64,000 nt of DNA from Tetracentron sinense (lineage: Eukaryota; Streptophyta; Magnoliopsida; Trochodendrales; Trochodendraceae): the NCBI GenBank assembly GCA_015143295.1, contig CM026573.1, positions 8,709,934 through 8,773,933 of the forward strand. The letters run 5' to 3'. Position 1 is the first letter of the stretch; the number at the start of each line of letters is the position of its first letter. The notes below the pieces were generated by a model that saw nothing but the letters and a program-made list of their open reading frames with translations, did not search any database and was not told the DNA's origin. This document shows positions 1 through 9,478 of this stretch, piece after piece. Made by a program: the position numbers and the translations under genes.

Positions 1-1101
1 TTCCTTATTATCTTGAGAACAAGTGTAAATTATAAATTTCTCTTTCGAATTTTGTAACATTTTGAAGGAGTAGCATCCCATGGTGTTGTATCTAGAGTGA
101 GAGTTTGGAAAAAAATTTGAATCCTACATCTAGGGCTAGCACTCCTCTAATAATAATTGTGCTAATTGGGGTTAATAAATGAGCATAGGAGTTTGGACTT
201 CTTATGTTGGTTAGGCCACTACCCCCGCTGTAATGGTATAGTGTGGCCTCTTTTGTAAGAGAGGTGTAAGGGTAAATTTTGATAAAAGCACACAGTGACA
301 ACTAGTAGAACCAACGGCTCTAATTAGACCAAAAGATCCGTCCTAATCGTCACATCCAACCCCAATTTGCACACCGGATTTGAGGCAAAACTCGGTTCGG
401 GTTATACATTTTCAACTAACTCCCTAGCTTGGAAGGTCCAAGGCAAAGACAACTCAACCTCCAAACTATTGAGAGAGCAATCCAACTTAATCTGAATATG
501 AAGATCTCGTAACAGATCATGACAATCTCTTTCAAAATAGGGAACTCCATCTATAGCTTCTTCACGGACAAGGACAAACGTGAATGGAAAAACTCATATT
601 GCATGAAGGAATTAGAATGGAAAGACAACTAGTCAAACCTAATTTATTTATTATAAATATAGAGACAGAGAATAGAGAGAGGGATCTGCATCCTCATAAT
701 TAACCTCAAGCATACTTTGAGTATCCATCCTTCTGAAACCCTTATATCATCATCTTCTTCTTAATCCTTCATCGACTGACTTGATCATCGAAGTGTAATC
801 GTAGGTCGACCCGCCCAATTATTCTAAGGATAAGAAGTGTTGCGTCTACCCAAAGGCTTTTATATATATACACACACACACACACATGGTATTATAATCA
901 ACAGAGCATGTATTTTTCTCCACAAGAGGTCTAGAAATCTAATTGTTAGGATTTTTCTAGACTTTATTTATTGTAAAATTCTATTATTATAGAATTATCT
1001 TTTAGGATTAAATTTTAGAAAAATTATAATGGATTTAGGGTTATTATGTAAATTAAAGATCTGAGGTTTTTGGTATCGAGTTGCCACCTTATTCATTTCA
1101 C
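1..1101. other. Intergenic DNA, no gene seen
   Basis: AT-rich sequence with stop codons in every frame. A compound (TA)n(CA)n microsatellite lies at about 861-885. Nothing else could be supported. Confidence 0.6.
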
Positions 1102-1107
1102 TCTTGT

Positions 1108-1604
1108 ATATGGTTGTAAATGGATGCGGATAGTATCCGTATCTGATTCATATCTGAATCCGTTCAGTCGAATAATTATCCGGATAGGTATCCGGTGGAG
1201 CAGATTCGAATAGTAAAAATAATATCTGATTATAATCGGATACGGATTTGGATACTGTTATATCCGATCCAAAAAATATCCGTCCGATTATATAATATAT
1301 ATATAAATAATATATTTTAAATTTATAAAATTAATATAACCTTTAAAATATATTTTTTTAATAAATTTTTTTATATTTTTTAAATATTAATTTATATTTT
1401 TTAATTCTTAAAAAAATTAAGTGGATAATTCGGATACTATCCGAATTGGATGTTTTAATCGGAGTCAGACACGGATACGGATATCATATTTTACTATCCG
1501 TCAGATATTTATTTGGATTCGGATTCGGATATCAGGATATATAATCAAATACGAACTCAGATATACCAATATCCGCTCCGAAACCGCTCCGTTTATAACC
1601 CTAT
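1108..1604. mobile_element. Non-autonomous TIR DNA transposon, 497 bp
   Basis: The left end (ATATGGTTGTAAATGGA...) and the reverse complement of the right end (ATAGGGTTATAAACGGA...) match over about 20 bases. Both ends are followed inward by many GGATA/TATCC motifs in opposite orientations, and the middle (about 1290-1420) is AT-rich. The identical hexamer TCTTGT flanks it at 1102-1107 and 1605-1610. The ORFs across it are low-complexity and not genes. The superfamily is uncertain; a degenerate hAT-type target duplication is possible. Confidence 0.65.
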
Positions 1605-1849
1605 TCTTGTCATTAAAACCGTGGGTTGGGATCAATTTCAACAAGTAGTGCGTCTAATTGATGGCCATGCACGGGATGGCACGTGCCTCCTTTTACTGTT
1701 TCCCGACACAGGTGTACTGTACTTTTTTTTAGGGATACTGTACTTTAATAAGATCTTCACCCTTTATTAATCATGTCTTGAACGTGTGAATGTGCACAAT
1801 CTAGAAATAAGAAAAGGAGAATAAGAAAAGGGAAGTGATGGGAAACTTA

Positions 1850-1968
1850 GGGTCCGTTTGGCATTACTCCCCAAGGAACAATTCTTTATTTCCTATGAAT
1901 AAAAACTTAAGAGTTTCTATTCCCAAGGAAGTAGAAAATTTTTCTTGGGAGTGATGCCAAACAGGCCC
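1850..1968. mobile_element. Tourist-like MITE, 119 bp
   Basis: Terminal inverted repeats GGGTCCGTTTGGCATTACTC and, reverse-complemented, GGGCCTGTTTGGCATCACTC. TTA flanks both ends (1847-1849 and 1969-1971), the 3-bp target duplication typical of PIF/Harbinger-derived Tourist elements. Confidence 0.8.
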
Positions 1969-1971
1969 TTA

Positions 1972-3367
1972 GATGCTATTGAGAACTAAGCCACTTGATT
2001 TACAATCTAATGGAGCTGAGCATTAAGGTAGGGCTCACCATTCCATGTATATATGTGTGTAGACTGTTGGATTAAAAATTTAAATTCCACATATATATTA
2101 TATATATATGGAAAATAATCACCTCCTCGGTCTGTGTCCCAAGGAGATGCATCTCGGTTCCCTTTTAATTTCACGTGTCCCATTATTAACTCTATTTAAC
2201 TGTGGCTAAGATTCACCCATTCACCCTGATTTTTAAAAAAATATAATAAAAAAAATTTCAAGTAAAAAAGTTTTTAAAAAATTAACTAGAGTTCATGCAG
2301 TACTTGAGTTGGCTTTGTGGGAGCGAGGAGCTAACTATTGCTCATAATATATACACTTAAAAAGGAAAGTGTCCACTGGATTGACCTGGGCTGCTGGGTT
2401 TGAGGAATTGGCGGTTTATGTTGTATAAAATGTCTTGCATTCCAACAAAAAAATATTGGGTTGCTCATAATATATTACAATTGTAGTACTGCTCACTCTT
2501 GGGCCCCTCGTTACACTCAAATTTAACTATGTTAGTCGAGTTCATACACATCCATACCATTGTAGAGTTTTTGGGGTTTTCTTTAACTGGAATAGGAATG
2601 AGTTAGTTTTAAGTTAAGTTTCTACTGGATATATAATATAATATTCAGTCTATGATTTTCTATTGCATTGAGAATTAAATTGTTTGAGAGGTTATCAGAG
2701 AGTGATCTCTATAATTTATTTATTTGGAACTAAGTAAAAAATGTGATCTCTCTAGAAATAGACGTCAAGTGAACCAAGTAAATCTAATCTATATGTATTT
2801 TTGTGTGTTTCTATTTGGTATTTGCATGATATTTTCGCCACAGTATAATTAAGCTGACCTCAGTGGGATATAACTGGCTGCATCATGTGTAGCTTTGAGA
2901 GTGGATTCTAAGCATGAACGTGCTTCCCACTCCAATAAGATTAGAGGCAGACTTCTGGGAGGAAAAAAAAAGAAGAAGAGAGAATGATAATTTAATTAAA
3001 TGAAGTGCAAATGGGTGTAAGTGACTTCTTGGAGGGAATGTCTGTCGCTTAATGCTCCTCATTTACGTTCATGCTCTCCACTAACCAAGCATTAGAAATT
3101 CTATTCTAAGTTGGGTCATAATATTTTTAGAATATAAAATCAGTGTATGCCGACCGTAGAGAATTTAGAGGTGTAGTCCAATTTGCTCCGATATAATTGA
3201 CTCATTTTTGTTTGTTAGTTTTTAAATAGATTTTATTTTTAATTTTTTGCATCCAACTTTTACCATGAAGGGATTTGAGCCTGAAACTGCCCCTAGTGGG
3301 GGAGGGATGACTTGTACCCAAAGTTTGAGATTTAAATCATACCCATAAACGAAAAATCCATCTCAAT
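1972..3367. other. Intergenic DNA with one CACGTG-family repeat copy
   Basis: No coding potential was seen. A minus-oriented copy of the dispersed CACGTG-bearing repeat lies at about 2150-2225 (CACGTG at 2172-2177, then GGCTAAGATTCACCC). The rest is AT-rich with scattered TA tracts. Confidence 0.55.
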
Positions 3368-3385
3368 TTTAAATAGCCAAACTTA

Positions 3386-3428
3386 GTCCCATATCGGAAG
3401 TTTATCCGAGCACGCCTGTCCTTATAAG
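3386..3428 (+). promoter_or_regulatory. USE-like plus TATA-like pair, unit 1 of insertion A
   Basis: GTCCCATATCG (3386-3396) resembles the plant snRNA upstream sequence element RTCCCACATCG. CTTATAAG starts at 3421, leaving 24 bases between them, close to the spacing known for plant Pol III-type snRNA genes. Activity is inference. Confidence 0.45.
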
Positions 3429-3660
3429 TTACATAGCGTCCCAAACGGTTGGTTGGTATCCGTTTTGGGAAGTTCTTAGGTGAAGCTTATAAGGCTGCGT
3501 GTGTGATCAGTCTGCATGTGTATCATGTGTGTGTGTGTGTGTGTGTGTTTGCATGTGGGGTGTGATTGTGTGTGTTTCCCTTCTTTGCCTTCAGTACTCA
3601 CCTTGTGGTGTTACTGAGTTTACCCAAAAAATCAAAAAGCCTTGAGTGGTGTTGAGTTTA

Positions 3661-3703
3661 ATCCTATATCGGAAGTATATCCGAGCATGCCTATCCTTAT
3701 AAG
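3661..3703 (+). promoter_or_regulatory. USE-like plus TATA-like pair, unit 2 of insertion A
   Basis: ATCCTATATCG (3661-3671) and CTTATAAG (3696-3703), again exactly 24 bases apart. One USE base differs from unit 1 while the spacing is unchanged. Confidence 0.4.
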
Positions 3704-3913
3704 TTCCATAGCATCCCAAACGGTTGGTATCCGTTTTGGAAAGCTCTTGGGTGAGTCTTATAAGACTGCGTGTGTGGTCAGTCTGTATGTGTGTTGTGTT
3801 TGTGTTTGCATATGGGGTGTGATTGTGTGTGTTTCCCTTCTTTGCCTTCAGTACTCACCTTGTGATGTTACTGAGTTTACCCAAAAAAAAATAAAAAATT
3901 TAATAGCCAAACT

Positions 3914-4665
3914 AGATATGGGAATGCCTGTTCACTCTAATGGCAAGTAGCATACTCCCTATTTGGCTCGGGTACCTGAGATGACAGTCTTGTCACTCCC
4001 TCATAACTAGCTACTAACGTAAGAGATGTTGCTCACTAAAATAAAAAAATGAATCCAATCTATAACCTAAAGGGTTTAAATATGAAGCTACGCTATGCTC
4101 ATGACGCACGTTTGAGGAGAGGCTCCCCTTTGAGAGCCCATTTGATTCGGATTATTACTGTCATAAGCAATTATGTTGATAAGTGCTTTCATGAATAAGG
4201 GAGGGCGTCAATAAACATTGATGGTTGTAATCTTATTTAGTTGACACTATGTGGATAAATGGTTATTTGATTATTTTTAAAAATAGTATTTTTTTTTTGT
4301 CATTTTGATAAAAAGAAAGAATATTATTTTGAAAATCACTCCCAAGCTTAATGCTTATAAGTCTCATAGGTATAAATTTGGATGCTTACAATACTTTACA
4401 CATACTCGCAAAGGTGCATAAATGGAAATGCTCTCCATTTATCACCCCTGGTGAGATTATGAAAATACTGATTATTTTCACGATCGGTTATTACATAAGC
4501 ACATGTTATAAGTCGAACCAAACACTATTAGCCAATCACAAGCTATTATAAAAAAATAAAAAAATAAAAAAAAGTAGTAATAAAGCTTATAATAATTGGT
4601 CCTAAGGCCTCATAAATCTCAAATAAGCACTTACGATAATGAGACCAAACGAGCGTTTGGTGTAA
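3914..4665. other. Intergenic DNA, possible degraded TIR element
   Basis: No gene seen. Sequence starting near 4134 (GCCCATTTGATTCGG) and the reverse complement of sequence ending near 4654 (GCTCGTTTGGTCTC) are weakly similar inverted ends, each followed inward by ATTAT and TAAG motifs, so a roughly 520-bp decayed element is possible. No convincing target duplication. Confidence 0.35.
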
Positions 4666-5039
4666 AGTCTATGACAATCATGTAATAATGGGAAAAAAAA
4701 AATGCTTCCAAAATTTTCGCTACGTCTCTCATTAATTACAAGACTGCTGCCATCTACATATCAAAAAAAAGGAGCCCTTAGTTTTAAGTCTATGACAATC
4801 TTAATAGAAAAATGTTTACAAAATTGCAACTATATCTCTTTTGTATTTTTTGGTTAAAGCCGGTTAGGTGTTATATCTGTTCAATTAGTGGGCAGGTGGA
4901 GAGTATATATAAACTCCTACCCTCTCGGGAGTAGAACCGGTACCTCCCCCCAAAGAAGGGATACACTACCAATGGGACAAAGCCCCGGTGTGTCAACTAT
5001 ATCTCTCAATAATTATAAAACTGCACCATCTACACATCA
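4666..5039 (+). repeat. Tandem duplication (~98 bp), second copy split by a SINE
   Basis: Copy 1 spans 4666-4763, from AGTCTATGACAATC to CATCTACATATCA. Copy 2 spans 4787-4839 and resumes at 5007-5039, ending CATCTACACATCA. The 154-bp SINE at 4840-4993 plus its duplicated target sit between the halves, so the duplication came before the SINE. Confidence 0.75.
4840..4993 (-). mobile_element. tRNA-derived SINE, 154 bp, minus strand
   Basis: On the minus strand an A-box-like GGTAGTGTATCC is followed by a B-box-like GGTTCTACTCCC and then a T/A-rich 3' end. The 13-bp target duplication CAACTATATCTCT is perfect at 4827-4839 and 4994-5006. The body matches the SINE at 15725-15884, including GAGGTACCGG, GGGAGTTTATATATACTCTC-like and CAACACCTAACTGG-like stretches, so the two define one family. 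Confidence 0.85.
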
Positions 5040-5365
5040 AATACCTTGTAAGAGAGCTCCGCCTCACATTTAAACTCTAAATTATATAAGGGCACAAATA
5101 TTGTGAATTGAAACACAATTAAATACAACAGTTAGTTCATTACCACTGACGAGGATTCATATCTAACCCTTGCCAAGACAAAGCTCATGTATCAAACCAT
5201 ATCCAGTTTCGCAACCATCCTTCTCTAAAGATCCGTATTCGTTGTAAGAGTGTCAATGGTTACAGACCTGGTTTGCTACTTGAGTCCGACCCGCTTCAAT
5301 TCTTTTGATACTATGTATGGATTAGCTCCATAATCAGTGGGTGCTTTTGGTTACATTCTTATAAA
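5040..5365. other. Intergenic DNA, nothing recognised
   Basis: No coding region, repeat boundary or RNA gene could be identified here. Confidence 0.5.
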
Positions 5366-5373
5366 ATGTCAAG

Positions 5374-5811
5374 CAGGGCTACATAAAGCCCGATCAGCCC
5401 GTTTGTGCAGCTCGGTTCGGCTAGGCCCAATTCGGCCCGAGATCGGCTCGAATTTTAGGCTTGATCGGGCTAAGCCAAGCCTAAAGAAAAACTTGAAAAT
5501 CCAATCAAGCCGAGCTCGGGCCAACCCCTGTTTGATTTGGCCCAGCTCAATTGAGGCTTGGTTCGGCCCGAGCTCAGCTCCGCTCTAATATATATATATA
5601 TAATATTTTATTTTAAAAAGTATTCAAGCCGAGCTCGAGCTAAGCCAATCCAGGCTCGAGCTTGAAACAATTCGGGCCAAGCCAGGCTTTTGAATTCGGG
5701 CCAAGCTTTCAGGCTTGATTTCGGGCCGAGATGGGCTTCAAGCCTAGAACAACTTTCAAGCTGATCCGGGCTTGGCTAAGCCCAGAAAAGTCCGGCCCAA
5801 GTACAGCCCTA
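5374..5811. mobile_element. hAT-like non-autonomous element, GC-rich, 438 bp
   Basis: Ends are CAGGGCTACATAAAGCCCGA and, reverse-complemented, TAGGGCTGTACTTGGGCCGG. Flanks ATGTCAAG (5366-5373) and TTGTCAAG (5812-5819) match at 7 of 8 bases; an 8-bp duplication and C/TAGGG-type ends are hAT hallmarks. The interior is packed with GAGCTCGG, GGCTTG and GGCCCGA motifs in both orientations around a (TA)n core near 5588-5605, so it can fold extensively. Confidence 0.8.
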
Positions 5812-5819
5812 TTGTCAAG

Positions 5820-6029
5820 GATGTATATGGTCAGCGGGGCTAGACCCATTTAAGCTGAATCTGACATTTTACTTGTACAGCCCCATGTATTTGACTTTGG
5901 GCTAGAACACGATGGTCCGAAGGGCCCAATCATAAACCTAAAGCCTTTACTACCCAAAAGCCTAATTAGCTTTCTTTGTCCCTAAAAACATCTTTTTGCG
6001 ACACTAACCACTTACCAACAGTGTCATCA
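5820..6029. other. Intergenic DNA, nothing recognised
   Basis: Short unique-looking spacer between the hAT-like element and the next SINE. No ORF of note. Confidence 0.4.
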
Positions 6030-6165
6030 GAACACCGTGGGTATAGCCCACTGGTTTGTGTATCTCCTCACTAGGAGGGTGGTCCCGAGATCGATCCCAC
6101 GTGGAGGGTGCGTTGTAGTCCTTTGCTGACCCTGAACAGATACTAACCCTAGCTAACCCAAAGTA
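6030..6165 (+). mobile_element. Second type of tRNA-derived SINE, plus strand
   Basis: TAGCCCACTGGTTTGTGTATC resembles a degenerate A-box region, and GGTCCCGAGATCGATCCCAC about 35 bases downstream resembles a B box. The body differs from the SINE at 15725. The ends and a target duplication could not be fixed. Confidence 0.5.
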
Positions 6166-6179
6166 GTGATATATAATAA

Positions 6180-6383
6180 TTAAAACACAAACAAACTAAA
6201 AACAGTTTTTTAATTTTAAAAAAAGAATTAATATTTTTTTAAAAAAAGCAAAAATTGGTGGGTGAACCCTAGGGGTGGGTGAACCTTACCCTCGGTTAAG
6301 GGGTGTCAAAGGAGACATGTGGTGACCTCTAGGGGTGATAACCTGATTTGCCAAATCCTGTTATCACCGGAGATGATTTGACT
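6180..6383 (+). mobile_element. Truncated copy of the fold-back MULE-type MITE
   Basis: From the poly-A/T block (GTTTTTTAATTTTAAAAA) through GGTGGGTGAACCCTAGG to the end GATGATTTGACTCC, it matches the right two thirds of the complete element at 14211-14554. The left inverted arm is missing. Confidence 0.65.
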
Positions 6384-6419
6384 CCTTATCAGAATCTAAT
6401 ACCGATGTCAGATGACCAC

Positions 6420-6458
<39 letters not shown>

Positions 6459-7460
6459 AAGGGATTAAGAGCAAGAAGACAAGGACCATGTGGCAGGGCC
6501 CACAACTATTTGACACCCTGAAAAGAGGAGAGTGCAATTGGGCCTAGGGGTAAAGTGGGACTAGCACTCCCCAAGGGGTTATATAGGTTCTTCGCTGAGA
6601 ATTGGGCTGGTCTGGGCCGGCCAGTCTTCTGAATTTTGCAACCTAAGGCTAGGACGTGGCCCATTATATGGTATAACCAGATGACTTTTGTGATGAATTT
6701 CATTTCGGTGACCAGGGTGGGAAAGGGGGACGATAGACACATGGTTACAATCATATGTCCTGGTCGGGTATGGACTTTTACTTCCCCAAGACTCATCACT
6801 TTTTGGCTATGGGCCGGGTTTGGGTTTAAATTTTGGTATCTCTTAACAGGCCCGGCCTGAAGCCCCGACACATTTACAAAAGCTTTGAAACCCGAACTCG
6901 GGCTGAAAGCCACCCCTAAAATAGGCCTGACCCATAGCCTCACACAATTACAAAAGTTTTGAGACCCGAACACGGCCCGATTGCCACTCCTACATACAAA
7001 TGCACAAGCTAGGGCTGTCAAGGGAACCATGCCATGGTCATCCCAGGCGCAGCTATGCATGGATGAACCTTGCTCCAAATGCATGTACGTGCTTAAAATT
7101 TATGTTCAGCTCCTGGCCAGTAAGTGCCTAAAACAGCACTTGGGCCCAGTTCTGGACTATTAGTCATAGGCACCTGGATATTTAGGCCTAGCCTGCTCTC
7201 TGGCCAAATTTTGCTGCCCAAGACTGGCCCATAAGAAAATGGCCCTATATGCCCTTTGGTTTGCTCAGCCCAATGATAGCCCTAAGCAAACTGAAGGCAA
7301 GCATGTCATCTGAGACTCTTGAAGCTATTTTCATACCCAGTTCTAAGGCATCCTGGAACTGTTTTGCTACATATTTCAAGCTGAAGGGCTTCAATAAACA
7401 AAAACTGATACTAAAGGGGCATTCGCTAGCCACTTGATTTTCACTTGTGTACCTAAGGTT
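6384..7460. other. Intergenic DNA around a 33-base C tract
   Basis: Contains the homopolymer at 6421-6453 and GC-richer sequence with GGGCCGG and CCCGAAC motifs (about 6590-7020) like that in hAT-type fold-back elements. Long ORFs here (including a 192-codon minus frame) have no family resemblance and appear to result from reduced stop density, so I do not call them genes. Confidence 0.45.
6421..6453. repeat. Poly(C) homopolymer, 33 bases
   Basis: An uninterrupted run of C. It could form an i-motif on this strand and a G-quadruplex on the other, or could be a sequencing/assembly artefact. Confidence 0.9.
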
Positions 7461-7592
7461 TAACTATAAATCCACCACCGCCGACCGTGGGAGAGCTGAA
7501 GGTGTAACTATAAATCCGCCACTGCCGACCGTGGGAGAGCCGATGGTGTAACTATAAATCTGCCTCCGCCGACCTTCGGAGAGCTGAGCGCC
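7461..7592 (+). repeat. Three tandem copies of a 44-bp unit
   Basis: TAACTATAAATC starts at 7461, 7505 and 7549; each unit continues with a CGCCGACC and GGAGAGC segment. Divergence between units is about 10 percent by eye. Confidence 0.85.
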
Positions 7593-7938
7593 TTTTGTAA
7601 GCTATACGGAGATTTTAAAATCTGAAGGAAAACCAGCTATTTTCAGTAAATGCACTGATACATCTAGTAATGTAATGGTCGAATTCTCGTCAGTATAGCA
7701 CAACTTTCAGCATTATAAATCCTTTAATCATTCTCATCAAAAGCTACCGGTAATTACAGCTCGCTACAATCGAATGTGCGAGATCGAATATAAGTCTAGT
7801 CTCCCTCTTGGTTAAATTATGGGTCGATTGGAATGAGTAAGATTGAGCTGCACTTGGCCCATCATTAATGGGCATATGGACGTGGGCCGAGTGGTAAAAG
7901 TCCACAAGGCTTGGGCCACGATGAGTTCCATGGTGTAG
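7593..7938. other. Intergenic DNA, nothing recognised
   Basis: No ORF, repeat boundary or RNA gene seen. Confidence 0.45.
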
Positions 7939-7946
7939 GGACCCAG

Positions 7947-9001
7947 CAGAGGCGGAACTAGGAATTTATTGTAAGGGTGGGTTTAAGGGGATGGGGGTTC
8001 AAGGCGGAGCCCCCAAAAAAAACAAATTAATGATTAAGTTTATGGGTTATTTCATCCATAGATTTTGTATATATATATAATTTCGAGCATCTATCCTCTT
8101 GCCCTATGGCTATGCCCTATTAAATAATATAATATATTTAAAAAAAAAAAATTCAGGGAGCAGTTGCCCTCCTTGTCCAATGACTGTCTTATTAAATAAT
8201 TAAACAAAACAGTTAAAAGATATTTGTTTCGAAAATTCAATGGGACAGCTGCCCCATGACTAATCCTCTAAGTCCGGTTACAATACAAAAGATTTTTAAC
8301 TCTAGTTAACAATTATAATCTTTAGAGTTAATTTTTTTTCTTCTAGAAACCAAGGTTAGGTGGTTGAATCCAAAGGATTAATGAATCTTAATCATAATTA
8401 AGAGGTATTAAAATGGACATGTGTTGACTTGTGGGTTGTAACCTACTACAAGGAGTCCAGTTATAACCATAGAGGATTCTTAATCCTTAGTAAACTATTT
8501 TTTTTAAAACAATTCAAAAGCCAATGGGGGCACCCACCAGAGAGATCGAATCACATTCAATCATGATTGAACTCAGGAAGAGTTCAATCACACCCACATA
8601 CCAACAGTATTACTTTTAACCCCTATTAACTTTAGTAAATATTTACTATCTCTTAGGGTTCAACAATATAACCTTAGTTTCTAGGGGAAAAAATATCAAA
8701 CTCTAGTAAGGATTTTTAACCCTTAGGGTTAATTTTTCTAATAGATATTATTTTAAAACTAATATTATATTTTTGAACCCCAAAGCTTACTGAATCTTAA
8801 CCACAATTAACAAGGGTTAAAAGGGACACGTGTTGGCCTGTGGGTGCAATTGAACTCTCCCCAAATTCAATCACAGTTGGTTGTGATTGGATCTCCATCA
8901 CCTCCATGCCCCATGCTATGCGATATATACATTAAAAAAAAATCTTTTTTTCAAAACTTTAGGGGGGCACATGTCCCAGGCCCCCCTTGTCTCCGCCCCT
9001 G
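7947..9001. mobile_element. TIR element with GGGGCGGAG-type ends, carrying a nested repeat
   Basis: The left end CAGAGGCGGAACTAGG and reverse-complemented right end CAGGGGCGGAGACAAG are inverted repeats. Flanks are only weakly similar (GGACCCAG and GACTCCAG). Other copies of these ends occur at 18386-18656 and 23775-24550. Two stretches of the dispersed CACGTG-type repeat lie inside (8320-8470 and 8538-8906), indicating nesting. No transposase is encoded. Confidence 0.6.
8538..8906. mobile_element. Nested MITE with CACGTG motif
   Basis: Ends GAGAGATCGAATCACATTCA and, reverse-complemented, GATGGAGATCCAATCACAAC are imperfect inverted repeats. The interior has TCTTAACCACAATTAAC followed by GGACACGTGTTGGCC (CACGTG 8827-8832), the core of the window-wide repeat family. 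Confidence 0.55.
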
Positions 9002-9049
9002 GACTCCAGCATAAGAAACGATTCACTCTTGGACCAAATGTGTGTGTGC

Positions 9050-9478
9050 AGGTGCAGAGCTAAGACCCCTAAGCTTTTGAAGAAAAAAAAACCTATGATT
9101 TAAGTATTTAATAGGACCTAGCAATGGGAAAAGGGGGTGACTGTGAATTCTGAACTTTTGGAAAAAAGATATTTTGAAAATTTTATTTTATATGAATTAA
9201 TTATTTAATATGGTATAGCTATTGTGAAGGGGACAATTCCCCTTAGAGAAGGAGAAACAATACCCATAAGTATGAAACGTGCAAGCGCGATGGCCTATGA
9301 AACTTGATCCTCAAAAAAAATATTTGAGGCTATGCCCCTAAACCCTCCACACAAGGGGTTGAAAGCCGTCTTTAAACACAATATTTCATACTCACCTAAT
9401 TATTCTTATAAATTCATGAACAATTACTAACATTTTCAATCGATTATCACTGGCCCCTACAAGAGAATCCTCTCCGCG
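9050..9478. mobile_element. Degraded relative of the 23775-24550 element
   Basis: The segment 9380-9478 (ATATTTCATACTCACCTAAT ... AAGAGAATCCTCTCCGC) parallels 24440-24546 in the same order, and both contain a 'gggacaatt' stretch upstream. The left end near 9050 (GTGCAGAGCTAAGAC) is poorly preserved. Confidence 0.5.

Larger units (their letters stand above)
3384..3898 (+). mobile_element. Dimeric SINE-like retroposon (snRNA-type 5' motifs), insertion A
   Basis: Two head-to-tail copies of an approximately 250-bp unit (about 3384-3641 and 3642-3898). Each unit has, in order: a GTCCCATATCG-like element, CTTATAAG 24 bases downstream, a hairpin (TCCCAAACGG paired with CCGTTTTGGGA), a TG-rich stretch, a conserved 3' part with CACCTTGTGGTG, then an A-rich tail. 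The pair is bounded by one target duplication, TTTAAATAGCCAAACT (3368-3383) and TTTAATAGCCAAACT (3899-3913), so the dimer inserted as a single unit. Length of the duplication and the A-tail indicate LINE-type retroposition and argue against an LTR element. No tRNA-type B box was seen. The 102-residue ORF here is not a gene. Confidence 0.75.

Noticed and set aside
1108..1604. ORFs of 75 and 85 codons in this interval
   Set aside because: They follow the GGATA/TATCC repeats of a TIR element and are low-complexity.
3384..3898. LTR/TRIM retrotransposon interpretation of the tandem units
   Set aside because: The target duplication is about 15 bp rather than 5, the ends are A-rich, and no primer-binding site or polypurine tract was seen between units.
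3642..3950. 102-codon ORF with Val/Cys-rich run
   Set aside because: It is a translation of the TG-rich part of the dimeric retroposon.
6506..7084. 192-codon minus-strand ORF
   Set aside because: Cys- and Pro-rich without domain pattern, overlapped by other frames, and located in GC-richer repeat debris.
7249..7437. Overlapping 62-codon ORFs on both strands
   Set aside because: Mirror-open frames in a short stretch, no domain and no splice context.
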